Of a DNA stretch of 64,000 nucleotides, positions 1 to 10,895 are shown one piece after another (within the stretch, counting starts at the first letter, position 1; each line of letters starts with the position of its first letter). Below the pieces are notes generated by a model. The model was not told the origin of the DNA and did not search any database. It worked only from the letters and a program-made list of their open reading frames with translations. Source of the DNA: Astrocystis sublimbata (Eukaryota; Ascomycota; Sordariomycetes; Xylariales; Xylariaceae); the NCBI GenBank assembly GCA_022453515.1, contig JAJNNY010000010.1:1-64000 (forward strand). Direction: 5' to 3'. The position numbers and the translations under genes were made by a program.

Positions 1-878
1 CCAATCATTAGGCCACATGGAGGGCTCCATGTAGAAAGGGTTGGCATGCGTTCAACCGGAAGTGATTGATATCTTCTAATTTGTTACAACAGCTTCACTC
101 TGCTCAGTGTGCAGCTGCGACACAACGCCACTGGTGGCAAGCGCCGTCCGGTAGGCTCGAAGCTAAAATGAGGCTGGAAGCAAGCAATGGTGGGCTTCAG
201 ATTTCCTACGAGTACATTGAGACGCATCGAGTGCAGAGCTTACCTAGGTACTAGGTAGTTTGCATGTAGTGCCTGCAGTTGAACGAACCCCTTCACCAGC
301 ACACAGACTCGACAGGTGGGAGAAGATGACGTTGCTTTGACTGAACGACTCGTCGATCAGACAGAACCCCATCGATTATTAGGGAGCACGAGGGAGCACA
401 CTGTGAACGCGACGGCACTTGACGAGAGCGCTTATCAAATTCATTCGTGTAAATGGAGAGAAGATTCATAGCTCTACTTTCGGTTCAAGATAGCGCGATC
501 GCTATGCATTACAGTGGGCCTAGGATTGGGGCGTCTAAGTCGAGACAAAGCCAGGCAGCCCACGTGCTTGAAATTCGACGCGGGAATGGGGCCTCGCTTT
601 CACACAAGCAGATACCAAGGACAACCCAGGGCTCGCCAGGTCCCACGGGCTCTGCTGATTCGAGAATTACAGTCGCATTCTCGTGTACTAGAAGAATCTA
701 TCACTCTGAGTTGATCGGCTCCTTAGACGGCACTATACTATTCGATAACACAAGCACCAGGGGTGTAACCCTTGCACATGTGCATCTGGTTCGGTCTACA
801 TATTGTTGCGTTTCATTGGCTGCTTCGCCTCTATATATCGAGAACCAGCCAATACTTCTATCTGTGACCTCGGGCAGA
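1..878. other. Outer part of left arm, no gene seen
   Basis: This stretch lies downstream of the left AlaX copy and mirrors 6185-7062. It holds open frames of up to 154 codons, but these show no family resemblance and no introns, and they overlap the flank of AlaX. A TACCTAGGTA-type word occurs near 242-257. Confidence 0.6.
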
Positions 879-1688
879 TCAGGGCAGCAAGTAGCTCACA
901 CGGCTCATTCCTTTTGACCGGCTGATCTTCTTGACGCTGGTTTTACCGCAGTGCTGGGTGCTGTCGACGTGTGTCCCTCCACATGGGTATACTTCAGCCC
1001 CAACAATCTTGACGACGCGAAACTTCTCATCATCTGCCATCCCCATTGCCTTTCGATCGGGCATCAGTCTTTCTAGCCCGTTTGCTTTGAAATCGTCTTC
1101 GTCCCAGAAATCTATCTCAACTGGCATATCTTTATTGACGTATTCGTCGACACGTGCCTGGATTGCATCTTTCCATTTGCCCTCGATCAGACCTTGAAAC
1201 TCGCAAGAGGCCGAGTCGGGGAAGTGCGAAGCTTTCAATTCATCAAAATTGGCGACTTCGTTTTCCAACAGATCGCGAACCACCGATCCCAAGACATGTC
1301 CTGCGGTATGGTAGCGTGAATAGAGGATACGTTTTTCTGTGTCGATGTTCTGTGTGACAGCTTCGCCTGCGGTAAACTGCGATGTCGCGTCCTTGAACCG
1401 ACCAAGGTGCAGTACTTCACCATCCGTCGTTGCGTTCATGCGAACCGCCGACACATCAAAACTCGCCCCAGAGGTGGCGCTGATCGTTCCCACGTCTGAC
1501 GGCTGACCACCGCCTTGAGGATGAAATATTGTTTTCTCTGTGACCACGACATGATCTTCCTCGGTGGCGTTTTTGAAGAGAAGCTTATTCGCATCCTCTA
1601 GTGACGCCACTGATCTGACTGCTTGAACGACTGTTTGCAAGCTGTACAGCTTAGCATTGTGTTGAAACGCAAGAAAGGTGCGCTGCAT
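879..1688 (-). CDS. AlaX-type alanyl-tRNA editing protein, left-arm copy
   Basis: Mirror image of the gene at 5375-6184, with an identical 269-residue translation. It is read on the minus strand, downstream of the left VPS28 copy. Function, motifs and start-site reasoning are given under the right-arm copy. If the palindrome is an assembly fold-back this copy does not exist in the organism; if it is real the genome carries two identical AlaX genes. Confidence 0.85.
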   Translation of the reverse strand: MQRTFLAFQHNAKLYSLQTVVQAVRSVASLEDANKLLFKNATEEDHVVVTEKTIFHPQGGGQPSDVGTISATSGASFDVSAVRMNATTDGEVLHLGRFKDATSQFTAGEAVTQNIDTEKRILYSRYHTAGHVLGSVVRDLLENEVANFDELKASHFPDSASCEFQGLIEGKWKDAIQARVDEYVNKDMPVEIDFWDEDDFKANGLERLMPDRKAMGMADDEKFRVVKIVGAEVYPCGGTHVDSTQHCGKTSVKKISRSKGMSRVSYLLP

Positions 1689-1940
1689 GGTTTTGGTGGG
1701 AATATCAGAATGAGGTTCTAGAAATCGATGACCAGTTGAAAGGAAGGATGTGCACGATATTGCTCCGCGGGACTTTCTTGTTGCGAAATATCGTCGGCAA
1801 TGAAGCGAAGTCGTCAATGGAAGCATGAAGAAAAATGCGCCCTTGGAGTGGGGCCGTGCAAATAAGCTAGCCACTCATGGCTGAGGATGGGAGTACAGGC
1901 GTAGATCTTGAACACCGAGAGGTTGACTGGAAGTGAATCC

Positions 1941-2767
1941 TCAAAGGGCATTTTTGAAGCCAACATAGGCAGAGTTGATATCCAACTCGAGTTCTCGAGC
2001 TTGGTGCTCTGATAACTCTTCGGTGGCCTTCATCTGGTTCAAGGTTATCAGCCATTGGATGATCTTGCCCCTATTTTCAAAGTCTTGATCCGTGACTTTG
2101 TTGGCACTCTGGATGATATCTGTCAATAAAGGATGCAGCTGATCCTTGGCGAGCAGACCGAGACGAAGCGCGTCCAAAAAGGTAATGAAATCTTCGGTGG
2201 CCTTCAGAATGAGTTGTCCCGACTTGTTGTCTGTAGCGACTGCCGGCTGAGGTGCTGCTCCCGTCGACGCTGTAACAGCCGTGGAAGGCATGCCAACTTT
2301 GAGGCGTTCTGTTGCTCGAGGCACTTCGAGCTATTTCGCTGTGAGCATACGAGGACACATGACCAGATGGCGATGGTAGCCTACATCCCATTCGGCCTTG
2401 AACTCTTCAAGGCCGACAAACGCTTTCGCGACGGTCTCATCGGCCAGGATGGACTTGTACTGTTTTAGCGACCGCTCGCATATTTCGGTATAGTCAGATT
2501 CAGGTATCGCATCCTTTAGAAATGCCCTTTCGAGTTCATCTAAAGTGATGATGATGGAGAATATCTCGGCCAGGGAATCCTGCAAATCGCGTTCGGCCCG
2601 CGTCTCGGCGAGCTTCACCTCCTGCTAACCCGTTAGTACACAAGGCTTCCAAGAGGCTCTCAGTAATTGCGTGTCAGCCGCACCTCGTCTAGGTTGATTG
2701 TCGCAGAAAGAGCCGTGTTCGGAACATAGCTATGAGGTGTTGGTGCATACGCCTGCCTGGACGCCAT
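1941..2767 (-). CDS. VPS28: ESCRT-I subunit VPS28, left-arm copy
   Basis: Mirror of the VPS28 gene at 4296-5122. Exons on the minus strand are 2684-2767, 2385-2621 and 1941-2330, with introns of 62 and 54 nt. The encoded 236-residue protein is identical to the right-arm copy. The two VPS28 start codons face each other across the 1.5-kb palindrome centre (2768-4295). See the right-arm entry for function and for the possibility that this copy is an artefact. Confidence 0.85.
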
Positions 2768-2889
2768 CTTGAAATGGGATTATCAATATCTCGAGCAAGC
2801 ACCGGCACTAAGATCAAGAAATAGATCTATAGTGTTGGCCAGGAATGTAGATGAGGATCCAGTCTGTTGTAGTTGTTGCCTTCCAAGGT

Positions 2890-4173
2890 TGCTAGGAGAT
2901 GTTGAACCGGAAGCCCCCTATATATAGACAATTTACCCCCCTATACCCTTCAGGGCCCCTAGAAGCCTTACAGGCCTTCAGAGCCCTGTATTCCACGATT
3001 TCTAGGGCCGTATTGCGTGCTATTAGCCTACCGTGGTGAAATACGGTGAAATATAGTGTAAAATGATAAAATACAGCGTATTTGCAACCCAACAAACCTT
3101 AATTTAGTGTTTCTAGTGGTTTCCATGCCCCCCGTGAACCCTAAAACACCAATATATGTGTCATTAACTCCTTAAATGAGGGGTAAACGGCGTTTTAACT
3201 CTAAAAACGCCGTTTTTACGAAGAGAAACCCCTGTAAACCCCTTACTACGGGGGGCTAGCCCCGTAATCCCTTGCTCCTTGCATAATCAAAGGCGTCATA
3301 AGTACCCTAGGGGTCTTTACGGGCCTCGTAGCCCGTAATCCCCTAAAATACAGAAGGCTAACCCCTGTAAATAAGGGGGTTCTACATATTCTAGGACGTC
3401 ATAACAGCATTTCACTATTTTCAGGGCCCTTCAGGGTCCTTACAGCCCCCGTAGGGTTCTTATAGCAATTATTTAGCTTTTATAAATACATACTGCTTTA
3501 ATAACTAAATAATATGTATTTATAGGGTATTTAACCCTATGATAGCATATTATTTAGTTATTAAAGCAGTATGTATTTATAAAAGCTAAATAATTGCTAT
3601 AAGAACCCTACGGGGGCTGTAAGGACCCTGAAGGGCCCTGAAAATAGTGAAATGCTGTTATGACGTCCTAGAATATGTAGAACCCCCTTATTTACAGGGG
3701 TTAGCCTTCTGTATTTTAGGGGATTACGGGCTACGAGGCCCGTAAAGACCCCTAGGGTACTTATGACGCCTTTGATTATGCAAGGAGCAAGGGATTACGG
3801 GGGCTAGCCCCCCGTAGTAAGGGGTTTACAGGGGTTTCTCTTCGTAAAAACGGCGTTTTTAGAGTTAAAACGCCGTTTACCCCTCATTTAAGGAGTTAAT
3901 GACACATATATTGGTGTTTTAGGGTTCACGGGGGGCATGGAAACCACTAGAAACACTAAATTAAGGTTTGTTGGGTTGCAAATACGCTGTATTTTATCAT
4001 TTTACACTATATTTCACCGTATTTCACCACGGTAGGCTAATAGCACGCAATACGGCCCTAGAAATCGTGGAATACAGGGCTCTGAAGGCCTGTAAGGCTT
4101 CTAGGGGCCCTGAAGGGTATAGGGGGGTAAATTGTCTATATATAGGGGGCTTCCGGTTCAACATCTCCTAGCA
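2890..4173. repeat. Hairpin-rich palindrome core, non-coding
   Basis: This core around the symmetry centre differs in texture from the flanking genes. Short words such as AGGGCCCT, CCCGTAAT and GGGCTAGCCCC recur, and many form local hairpins. One example is a 12-bp stem, 3185-3196 with 3204-3215, mirrored on the right. No convincing open frame exists; a 67-codon frame at each end is mirrored and shows no recognisable features. It may be an unrecognised repeat or fold-back element lying just upstream of VPS28. I do not recognise the family, and its outer limits are approximate. Confidence 0.5.
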
Positions 4174-4295
4174 ACCTTGGAAGGCAACAACTACAACAGA
4201 CTGGATCCTCATCTACATTCCTGGCCAACACTATAGATCTATTTCTTGATCTTAGTGCCGGTGCTTGCTCGAGATATTGATAATCCCATTTCAAG

Positions 4296-5122
4296 ATGGC
4301 GTCCAGGCAGGCGTATGCACCAACACCTCATAGCTATGTTCCGAACACGGCTCTTTCTGCGACAATCAACCTAGACGAGGTGCGGCTGACACGCAATTAC
4401 TGAGAGCCTCTTGGAAGCCTTGTGTACTAACGGGTTAGCAGGAGGTGAAGCTCGCCGAGACGCGGGCCGAACGCGATTTGCAGGATTCCCTGGCCGAGAT
4501 ATTCTCCATCATCATCACTTTAGATGAACTCGAAAGGGCATTTCTAAAGGATGCGATACCTGAATCTGACTATACCGAAATATGCGAGCGGTCGCTAAAA
4601 CAGTACAAGTCCATCCTGGCCGATGAGACCGTCGCGAAAGCGTTTGTCGGCCTTGAAGAGTTCAAGGCCGAATGGGATGTAGGCTACCATCGCCATCTGG
4701 TCATGTGTCCTCGTATGCTCACAGCGAAATAGCTCGAAGTGCCTCGAGCAACAGAACGCCTCAAAGTTGGCATGCCTTCCACGGCTGTTACAGCGTCGAC
4801 GGGAGCAGCACCTCAGCCGGCAGTCGCTACAGACAACAAGTCGGGACAACTCATTCTGAAGGCCACCGAAGATTTCATTACCTTTTTGGACGCGCTTCGT
4901 CTCGGTCTGCTCGCCAAGGATCAGCTGCATCCTTTATTGACAGATATCATCCAGAGTGCCAACAAAGTCACGGATCAAGACTTTGAAAATAGGGGCAAGA
5001 TCATCCAATGGCTGATAACCTTGAACCAGATGAAGGCCACCGAAGAGTTATCAGAGCACCAAGCTCGAGAACTCGAGTTGGATATCAACTCTGCCTATGT
5101 TGGCTTCAAAAATGCCCTTTGA
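4296..5122 (+). CDS. VPS28: Vacuolar protein sorting protein VPS28, ESCRT-I subunit
   Basis: VPS28 is a core subunit of ESCRT-I. The complex sorts ubiquitinated membrane proteins into multivesicular endosomes and passes cargo to ESCRT-II and ESCRT-III. Exons are 4296-4379, 4442-4678 and 4733-5122, joined in phase 0 (236 residues, the usual length). Residues about 28-110 match the VPS28 N-terminal core, starting EVKLAETRAERD and ending EFKAEWD. The segment LEVPRATERLKVG follows exactly where the second intron is removed. Residues about 140-236 form the C-terminal four-helix domain, with IIQWLITLNQM and the tail LDINSAYVGFKNAL. The ATG has a purine at -3. AlaX follows in tandem, 252 bp downstream. 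An identical copy lies in the other palindrome arm. Confidence 0.95.
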
Positions 5123-5374
5123 GGATTCACTTCCAGTCAACCTCTCGGTGTTCAAGATCTACGCCTGTACTCCCATCCTCAGCCATGAGTGGCTAGCTTA
5201 TTTGCACGGCCCCACTCCAAGGGCGCATTTTTCTTCATGCTTCCATTGACGACTTCGCTTCATTGCCGACGATATTTCGCAACAAGAAAGTCCCGCGGAG
5301 CAATATCGTGCACATCCTTCCTTTCAACTGGTCATCGATTTCTAGAACCTCATTCTGATATTCCCACCAAAACC

Positions 5375-6184
5375 ATGCAGCGCACCTTTCTTGCGTTTCA
5401 ACACAATGCTAAGCTGTACAGCTTGCAAACAGTCGTTCAAGCAGTCAGATCAGTGGCGTCACTAGAGGATGCGAATAAGCTTCTCTTCAAAAACGCCACC
5501 GAGGAAGATCATGTCGTGGTCACAGAGAAAACAATATTTCATCCTCAAGGCGGTGGTCAGCCGTCAGACGTGGGAACGATCAGCGCCACCTCTGGGGCGA
5601 GTTTTGATGTGTCGGCGGTTCGCATGAACGCAACGACGGATGGTGAAGTACTGCACCTTGGTCGGTTCAAGGACGCGACATCGCAGTTTACCGCAGGCGA
5701 AGCTGTCACACAGAACATCGACACAGAAAAACGTATCCTCTATTCACGCTACCATACCGCAGGACATGTCTTGGGATCGGTGGTTCGCGATCTGTTGGAA
5801 AACGAAGTCGCCAATTTTGATGAATTGAAAGCTTCGCACTTCCCCGACTCGGCCTCTTGCGAGTTTCAAGGTCTGATCGAGGGCAAATGGAAAGATGCAA
5901 TCCAGGCACGTGTCGACGAATACGTCAATAAAGATATGCCAGTTGAGATAGATTTCTGGGACGAAGACGATTTCAAAGCAAACGGGCTAGAAAGACTGAT
6001 GCCCGATCGAAAGGCAATGGGGATGGCAGATGATGAGAAGTTTCGCGTCGTCAAGATTGTTGGGGCTGAAGTATACCCATGTGGAGGGACACACGTCGAC
6101 AGCACCCAGCACTGCGGTAAAACCAGCGTCAAGAAGATCAGCCGGTCAAAAGGAATGAGCCGTGTGAGCTACTTGCTGCCCTGA
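5375..6184 (+). CDS. AlaX-type alanyl-tRNA editing protein (threonyl/alanyl-tRNA synthetase SAD domain)
   Basis: Free-standing relatives of the AlaRS editing domain hydrolyse mischarged Ser- or Gly-tRNA(Ala). Single exon of 269 residues. The N-terminal part has the HPQGGGQPSD segment of the AlaRS beta-barrel. The editing-site metal ligands are both present: HTAGH (residues 127-131) and CGGTH (236-240). The ATG at 5375 was chosen because it has a good ACC context and because AlaX proteins begin close to this point. The frame stays open upstream, with another ATG at 5237 that would add 46 residues rich in Arg, Ser and Phe. That form could be a mitochondrial version, but its initiation context is weak. 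The gene lies downstream of VPS28 on the same strand and is duplicated in the other palindrome arm. Confidence 0.9.
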   Translation: MQRTFLAFQHNAKLYSLQTVVQAVRSVASLEDANKLLFKNATEEDHVVVTEKTIFHPQGGGQPSDVGTISATSGASFDVSAVRMNATTDGEVLHLGRFKDATSQFTAGEAVTQNIDTEKRILYSRYHTAGHVLGSVVRDLLENEVANFDELKASHFPDSASCEFQGLIEGKWKDAIQARVDEYVNKDMPVEIDFWDEDDFKANGLERLMPDRKAMGMADDEKFRVVKIVGAEVYPCGGTHVDSTQHCGKTSVKKISRSKGMSRVSYLLP

Positions 6185-7468
6185 TCTGCCCGAGGTCACA
6201 GATAGAAGTATTGGCTGGTTCTCGATATATAGAGGCGAAGCAGCCAATGAAACGCAACAATATGTAGACCGAACCAGATGCACATGTGCAAGGGTTACAC
6301 CCCTGGTGCTTGTGTTATCGAATAGTATAGTGCCGTCTAAGGAGCCGATCAACTCAGAGTGATAGATTCTTCTAGTACACGAGAATGCGACTGTAATTCT
6401 CGAATCAGCAGAGCCCGTGGGACCTGGCGAGCCCTGGGTTGTCCTTGGTATCTGCTTGTGTGAAAGCGAGGCCCCATTCCCGCGTCGAATTTCAAGCACG
6501 TGGGCTGCCTGGCTTTGTCTCGACTTAGACGCCCCAATCCTAGGCCCACTGTAATGCATAGCGATCGCGCTATCTTGAACCGAAAGTAGAGCTATGAATC
6601 TTCTCTCCATTTACACGAATGAATTTGATAAGCGCTCTCGTCAAGTGCCGTCGCGTTCACAGTGTGCTCCCTCGTGCTCCCTAATAATCGATGGGGTTCT
6701 GTCTGATCGACGAGTCGTTCAGTCAAAGCAACGTCATCTTCTCCCACCTGTCGAGTCTGTGTGCTGGTGAAGGGGTTCGTTCAACTGCAGGCACTACATG
6801 CAAACTACCTAGTACCTAGGTAAGCTCTGCACTCGATGCGTCTCAATGTACTCGTAGGAAATCTGAAGCCCACCATTGCTTGCTTCCAGCCTCATTTTAG
6901 CTTCGAGCCTACCGGACGGCGCTTGCCACCAGTGGCGTTGTGTCGCAGCTGCACACTGAGCAGAGTGAAGCTGTTGTAACAAATTAGAAGATATCAATCA
7001 CTTCCGGTTGAACGCATGCCAACCCTTTCTACATGGAGCCCTCCATGTGGCCTAATGATTGGCTCGTATAACAACCAACGGCCCAAATCCCGGTCCTGAC
7101 CTTGACCACGATAGAGTCGATGGCGTGGTCTCGAGCTGGCAGGACTTCGTCGAGTCAGTTCACCAGAGATTGACGCACTCTTTAGGTGACTTATCAAAGA
7201 CAATGCCCTGTTTCACTCGGCTGCTAGGTCGCATGGCGACCCATCATCGGCATTTGTCCACATATTGACCAAGTGGTCCGGGTGTATTCGGTGCAGCCTG
7301 CCACGAGAGTAAAGCGATAGTCCGGCTCCTTGACACGTGAGATATATCTTATAGCATTCCCCTCCCCTGCGTTGAAGCTACCCTCGTCCTCACAAAGTAG
7401 CCCATCCCATCATTGTGGACACGACCTTCATAATTTGCTTTCCCATTTGATAGAAATGAGAGAGTATC
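6185..7468. other. Right-arm outer flank, palindrome end and BTA1 upstream region
   Basis: 6185-7062 mirrors 1-878 and contains no gene I can support. The palindrome ends at 7062/7063. From 7063 to 7468 is unique, non-coding sequence directly upstream of the betaine-lipid synthase start and presumably holds its promoter. I see no clear TATA box or recognisable operator. Confidence 0.6.
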
Positions 7469-10226
7469 ATGGATTCTCTTGGTGGTAACATCTTGACTCT
7501 CGGTTCGGGGCTCGAGCTATTCCTGTTGGGAACGGGCTTGTTCATCCTCGCTGGAGCTTGTTTCTCCGTTGTTTATACGAAGGCCTCCAAAAACAATGAA
7601 AACCCCAGCCTCATCCAGTCGTTGTGGTTATTTTTCTATTCCTGCTTCCTCAAGCCGCACGAGGCTAGTGCCAAGGGCAATCAGCAGGATGCCCTTGAGA
7701 GTTTCTATAAGGCGCAGGCCGGCGCATATGAGTAAGTAGTTCGGAATGTGCATTCCCCCCAATTGTCAGAGGCACTGCTCTTGAATGCCACATGCTCATA
7801 CAGATTCACGAGGCATTTCAAGAATGAGCCACCTCTCCCTGTAAAAAGTAGTAGCTTTCTAACCTTTTCTCTAACAACAGCGCCACTCGAAAAGGGCTCC
7901 TCAGGGGCCGCGAGGACATGCTCGCGTTGGCAGCTGCACAACTTTCGTTGAAAGCGAAACTAGCTGACTCGAACGACAAAAAGAAGATATGGGTTGATGT
8001 ACGGGACCATTTTTGGATATACGCCGCCATTTCGCTAACATAGATCATAGATTGGGGGTGGTACTGGCTGGAATATTGAAGCCATGGCCCAATTCATCGA
8101 CGTACCGACCTTCTTCGATAGCGTATACCTAGTCGACTTCTCCCCTTCACTTTGTGACGTGGCTCGGAAGCGATTCGCTAGGTTGGGCTGGAAGAATGTG
8201 AAGATTGTTTGTCAAGATGCCAGGACTTTTCGTCTGGAAGATCACGAAGCAGTTCCCAACAGTGGTCGACCTCGCTCTCCTGAGGGGAGCTATTTCTCTC
8301 AGAATAACGCCAGACACCTCGGTGCCAACCTCGTTACAATGTCCTACAGTCTGTCAATGATTGTGAGTATCTCACCAAGCCTCCGTTTTACGTGTACTGA
8401 TTATGTTGTAGCCTGACTACCACTCTGTGGTCGACTCCCTGGACTCGCTAGTAGCGCCAAGCGGCATTCTCGGAGTGGTGGATTTCTACGTTCAGTCTCG
8501 AGTCGATGTCAGCTTCAGGAACTACACTGGAGGTAGTATTGATCGACATGTTAACTTCATAGGAAGGACATTCTGGCGTGCCTGGTTCGATATTGACAGG
8601 GTAGCCCTCGAGCCTGGACGTCGTGATTATCTTGAGTACCGCTTCGGTACCGTCTTGAACGTCAACACACGCAACTATGTGCTAGGCGCAATCCCCTACT
8701 ATATATGGCTAGGCGCACGAAAGCTGCCGCGTTCCTCATCCCTTCCACATGAGGTCGTCGAAAAGGTTGATGCGTTGGTTACCGAGTCACCCTATCTTGG
8801 CCCCTCCAATCACATAAACCAGCTGTCCCTCGCGGTAAACAGGGCTAGCCCAGAGATTCGCTCCAAGGCTTTCGATGCCGCCATCGTTAATCTCTGCTCG
8901 AACCTGCCGCTTCCCTCTTTTTTCTACCAAAACCACCATTATCGGATATACTATGACGATCAGCTCAAGAAGCACACACAGTTCAACGATGAGTACATCT
9001 ACGCGTTTACCTGGGAAGACACCCGCGTCGATGAACGCATTTTGAAGCTTAAACCAGACGACGTCGTTCTTGCTATCACTAGCGCAGGCGACAATATTCT
9101 TTCATATGCGCTCCAGGGTCCTGCTAGAATCCACGCAGTTGACTTGAATCCTACTCAGAATCACCTACTGGAGCTCAAGGTCGCCGCGTATCAATCACTT
9201 GAATATGAAGATTTCTGGAAGATCTTTGGAGAAGGCAAACATCCCAATTTCCGCTCTCTCCTTATCACGAAGATATCACCTCACCTATCTAGCCGAGCAT
9301 TCCAATACTGGCTGAGTAATCACCGCATCTTCACGAAGACCCAAGGGGGTCTCTATGACACTGGCGGTTCAAAGCACGGGATTCGTATCTTCCGTTGGAT
9401 CACACGAGTCTTCGGGTGCCGGGCAGCCGTCAAAGACCTTCTCGCCGCCAGGACCCTCAACGAGCAGCGTGAGGTCTGGCGCAGTCGTGTGCGTCCCGCA
9501 CTACTATCGCGTCTTGTGTCCAGGTTTGTAGTGAGCCAAGAGTCCTTCCTCTGGACTGCACTGGGTGTGCCAAAGAACCAGCTCGCAATTCTCGAGGCGG
9601 ACCACGCAGTTTCCCCGGCCGTGTGCGGCCCAAACCCAACGGCCAAGAACACGCGCTCACATGCCATTTGGGAATACATGGTGAATACTCTTGACCCCAT
9701 GGTAGAGTCGACACATATCGCTGCAGATAACCCCTACTATCTCGTGTGTCTCGACGGCAAATTCTCCAGGCAATGCCATCCGGACTACCTATCGCTAAAG
9801 GCGCACACCCGACTCTCGCGACCGGAAGCGCTGGATAATCTACGCATCCACACAGACGAAATCGATGAGGTCCTCGCCCGCATGCGTCCTGGCACCTTAA
9901 CAGTTGCCGTTGTCATGGATAGCATGGACTGGTTTGATCCAGGGTCCGACGCTGCGGCGTCGCAGATCACAAGGTTGAACCGCGCGCTTAAGATGGGTGG
10001 ACGAGTCATGTTACGTTCAGCAGGGTTGAAGCCGTGGTATCTCAAGGAATTTTCGAGGCTTGGCTTTGTAACGAAGTGTATGGGGTCGCGAGAGGGGGGC
10101 GCTTGCATCGACCGTGTTAACATGTACGCTTCGTGTTGGATCTGCACAAAGCGGGAAAATCTTGCGCCGCCTACCCCGGATATGGAGTCGATGGGTAGTG
10201 TGGAAATATCATCCCTTGAGATCTGA
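7469..10226 (+). CDS. BTA1: Betaine lipid (DGTS) synthase BTA1
   Basis: A bifunctional enzyme that makes the phosphorus-free lipid diacylglyceryl-N,N,N-trimethylhomoserine. It transfers the 3-amino-3-carboxypropyl group of SAM to diacylglycerol, then N-methylates it three times. Exons are 7469-7731, 7881-7998, 8051-8362 and 8412-10226 (835 residues; introns 149, 52 and 49 nt). A hydrophobic segment at about residues 15-37 suggests membrane anchoring. The first half is a BtaB-like methyltransferase with SAM motif I (IGGGTGWNIE, about 128-137) and the MSYSLSMI post-motif. The second half is BtaA-like, with FTWEDTRVDERIL (about 430), a second SAM-binding region (ITSAGDNILSYA) and VVMDSMDWF. In fungi BTA1 is usually induced by phosphate starvation; I could not find a clear Pho4-type site. 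The reading frame is intact. Confidence 0.93.
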
Positions 10227-10895
10227 GACTGGACACTAGCACACTCAAAGGGTCTTGGTAATAAAAGAAGCTTACTATCAAAGTGGCTGGCTGGCGCAGA
10301 GAGAACGGCATACGGCCGAGATAATCAATACCCTCATATTGAGTCCAACACCCTTGACTTCGATATGACTTGAAACTGAGCTGCTGCTTTATGGCGAGAA
10401 GACATGCTGTTCACACAAGTAAAAGTATCTATTTGGTAAGTGCTAAAATGGTACTGTAACACAGAAACTAATTGTGCTTGACCCAGGTGTGTGGCTTTAC
10501 TCGCGTAGTAAAACACATGCAATAACAATAGCGATAGCAACGCACCTTAACGCTTATAATATTTGGCAACGTTGTTTGCAAACCCCCAAGCGCGTTTTCT
10601 GGCCCAATGTAGGAACAACAACACCTATGGCGATTTTTCCCGCCCAAAACACTTCCTAGCTTGCTCACGTCTTGCTCACTGCTCGACCTGGATTTGCCGC
10701 AATACCACACACTGACATTGAATGTCCAACAACGTTCTTTTTCTCTATAAAACCGCTTTCGTGTGATGCTTTTAGCAGCAGTTCTCCTATTGATAGGAAG
10801 TCACTGCAATGGGATGATCATGAGATTTCCCAAAGTCTGAGAGTCCTGCCTGTACTACTCAACACTGCCCGTGCAGCGTAGCAAAAGACGAGAAT
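10227..10895. other. Intergenic region between BTA1 and the BTB gene
   Basis: 669 bp downstream of BTA1 and upstream of the BTB gene. Only short unsupported frames are present, with no recognisable RNA or repeat. Confidence 0.6.

Larger units (their letters stand above)
1..7062. repeat. Giant near-perfect inverted repeat (palindrome), two arms of about 3.53 kb
   Basis: Base n pairs with base 7063-n over the outer part of the arms and 7062-n in the inner part. The sequence at 1-20 is the exact reverse complement of 7043-7062, and both arms encode letter-for-letter identical VPS28 and AlaX genes. The only arm difference I found is one base: C4 at 3260-3263 against G5 at 3799-3803. At the centre (3517-3545) pairing breaks down except for a short nested stem. 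The left arm may continue beyond the window start, so 7062 is a minimum. Unique sequence begins at 7063. It could be a genuine recent inverted duplication or an assembly fold-back; the sequence alone cannot decide. Confidence 0.97.

Noticed and set aside
1..60. Telomere at the window start
   Set aside because: No TTAGGG arrays are present at the outer end or at the centre of the palindrome.
453..917. A 154-codon plus-strand frame in the left arm (mirrored at 6146-6610)
   Set aside because: It overlaps the 3' end of AlaX antisense, has no family features and no supporting splice sites.
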